Shown here one piece after another: positions 63,261-64,000 of a DNA stretch of 64,000 nucleotides. The stretch lies in assembly GCF_000019785.1 (NCBI RefSeq), contig NC_010524.1, positions 3,708,001 through 3,772,000 of the forward strand, in the 5' to 3' direction. Numbering within the stretch: the first letter of the stretch is position 1; the number at the start of each line of letters is the position of its first letter. The DNA is from Leptothrix cholodnii SP-6. GTDB taxonomy: Bacteria > Pseudomonadota > Gammaproteobacteria > Burkholderiales > Burkholderiaceae_C. Below the pieces are notes generated by a model. That model ran no database searches. It saw only the letters and a program-made list of their open reading frames with translations, and was not told the DNA's origin. Both the position numbers and the translations under genes were made by a program.

Positions 63261-64000
63261 CGCGGCACCCCCAGTCGGTAATCGTCGAGTGCAGGCACCG
63301 CGGGGTAATGGAAGCGCACCGGGCCATCGGCCGCGGCGCTGACGAACTGCCGGACCAGCGGATCGTCGCTGGCGCGCATCTCGTCGGGCGTGCCCTGCGC
63401 GGCGATGCTGCCGTTGGCGATGAAGACGATGTGGTCGGCGATCAGGAAGGTCTCGTCGACATCGTGGGAGACGACGATGCTGGTCACACCCAGCGCATCG
63501 TTGAGCTCGCGGATCAGGCGCGCGGCCACGCCCATCGAGATCGGGTCGAGGCCGGCGAAAGGCTCGTCGTACATGATCAGTTCGGGGTCGAGCGCGATCG
63601 CGCGGGCCAGCGCCACGCGCCGGCTCATGCCGCCCGAGATCTGGCTGGGCATCAGGTCACGGGCGCCGCGCAGGCCGACCGCATCGAGCTTCATCAGCAC
63701 CAGGTCGCGGATCATTTCCTCGCCGAGCCGGGTGTGCTCGCGCAACGGAAAGGCGACGTTGTCGAACACCGACAGGTCGGTGAACAGCGCGCCGAACTGG
63801 AACAGCATGCCCATGCGCCGACGCGCCTCGTGCAGGCCCTGGCGATCGAGCCTGGCGATGTCCACGCCATCGAACAGCACCTGGCCCGACATCGCGCCGA
63901 GCTGTCGCCCGATCAGGCGCAGCACCGTCGTCTTGCCGCCACCCGAAGTGCCCATCAGGCCGACCACCGAACCGCGCGGCACCGTCAGGTTCACGTCGCG
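63257..64000 (-). CDS. mlaF: MlaF, ATP-binding subunit (5' end outside the window)
   Basis: The frame is open to the right edge, so the N-terminus is missing. Visible: DVNLTVPRGS, Walker A GTSGGGKTTVLRLIG, Q-loop LFQFGALFTDLSVFDNVAFPLREH, signature ISGGMSRRVALARAI, Walker B LIMYDEPFAGLDP and the H-loop IVVSHDVDE. The glycine in place of serine within Walker A is usual for this subfamily. It drives phospholipid transport by the Mla complex and is the first gene of the visible operon. Confidence 0.95.
   Translation of the reverse strand, partial: RDVNLTVPRGSVVGLMGTSGGGKTTVLRLIGRQLGAMSGQVLFDGVDIARLDRQGLHEARRRMGMLFQFGALFTDLSVFDNVAFPLREHTRLGEEMIRDLVLMKLDAVGLRGARDLMPSQISGGMSRRVALARAIALDPELIMYDEPFAGLDPISMGVAARLIRELNDALGVTSIVVSHDVDETFLIADHIVFIANGSIAAQGTPDEMRASDDPLVRQFVSAAADGPVRFHYPAVPALDDYRLGVPR

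Overview
The window is dense, very GC-rich chromosomal DNA with the look of a betaproteobacterium of the order Burkholderiales (Leptothrix/Rubrivivax/Comamonadaceae-like). This is inferred from a fused glucokinase-RpiR protein, the mlaFEDACB gene order, the strong G/C third-position bias and a Comamonas-type regulatory set around phenol genes. I see no phage, insertion sequence, tRNA, rRNA or CRISPR array.

Layout. 1-9.3 kb: 3' end of a glucokinase-RpiR fusion, an aldose epimerase, mmsA with a divergent LysR gene, an SDR, an M48-like protein whose active site is degenerate, a membrane-anchored partner, an AIM24 protein and a universal stress protein with an FNR-type box. 9.4-15.3 kb: lower meta-cleavage operon dmpD-E-H-F-G-I (minus strand) and a divergent LysR gene; the spacer carries an ATAC-N7-GTAT operator. 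15.3-22.3 kb: an interrupting block holding a glycine riboswitch with an orphan amino-acid-binding protein, TerC, NhaR, a TerB-like protein, an HPF-like protein, an anion permease and a HepT/MntA toxin-antitoxin pair. Short copies of neighbouring gene 3' ends lie in this block. 22.4-33 kb: upper phenol operon dmpK-L-M-N-O-P-Q-B-(glcG-like)-C behind a sigma-54 promoter, with divergent dmpR and a GntR gene. Together the two operons encode a complete route from phenol through catechol to pyruvate and acetyl-CoA.

33-54 kb: an orphan hybrid histidine kinase, a sulfurtransferase, a DMT exporter, a glycerophosphodiesterase, a Rieske oxygenase, xseB-ispA-dxs for isoprenoid precursors, a heat-shock group (cbpA and two hsp20 genes), a PQQ-type dehydrogenase plus cytochrome c divergent from an AcoR-like sigma-54 activator, a lipoprotein aminopeptidase with a molybdopterin oxidoreductase, and an M20 amidohydrolase with a DJ-1 family protein. 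54-60 kb: hexose-phosphate genes (pgi, tal, zwf, hexR) with a probable HexR operator at zwf. 60-64 kb: the Mla phospholipid-transport operon, cut at the right edge inside mlaF.

Regulation is unusually readable here: two sigma-54 promoters each with paired upstream activator sites, a LysR operator at the canonical distance from a promoter, an FNR-type box, a possible sigma-32 promoter and a riboswitch. All regulatory calls are by eye.
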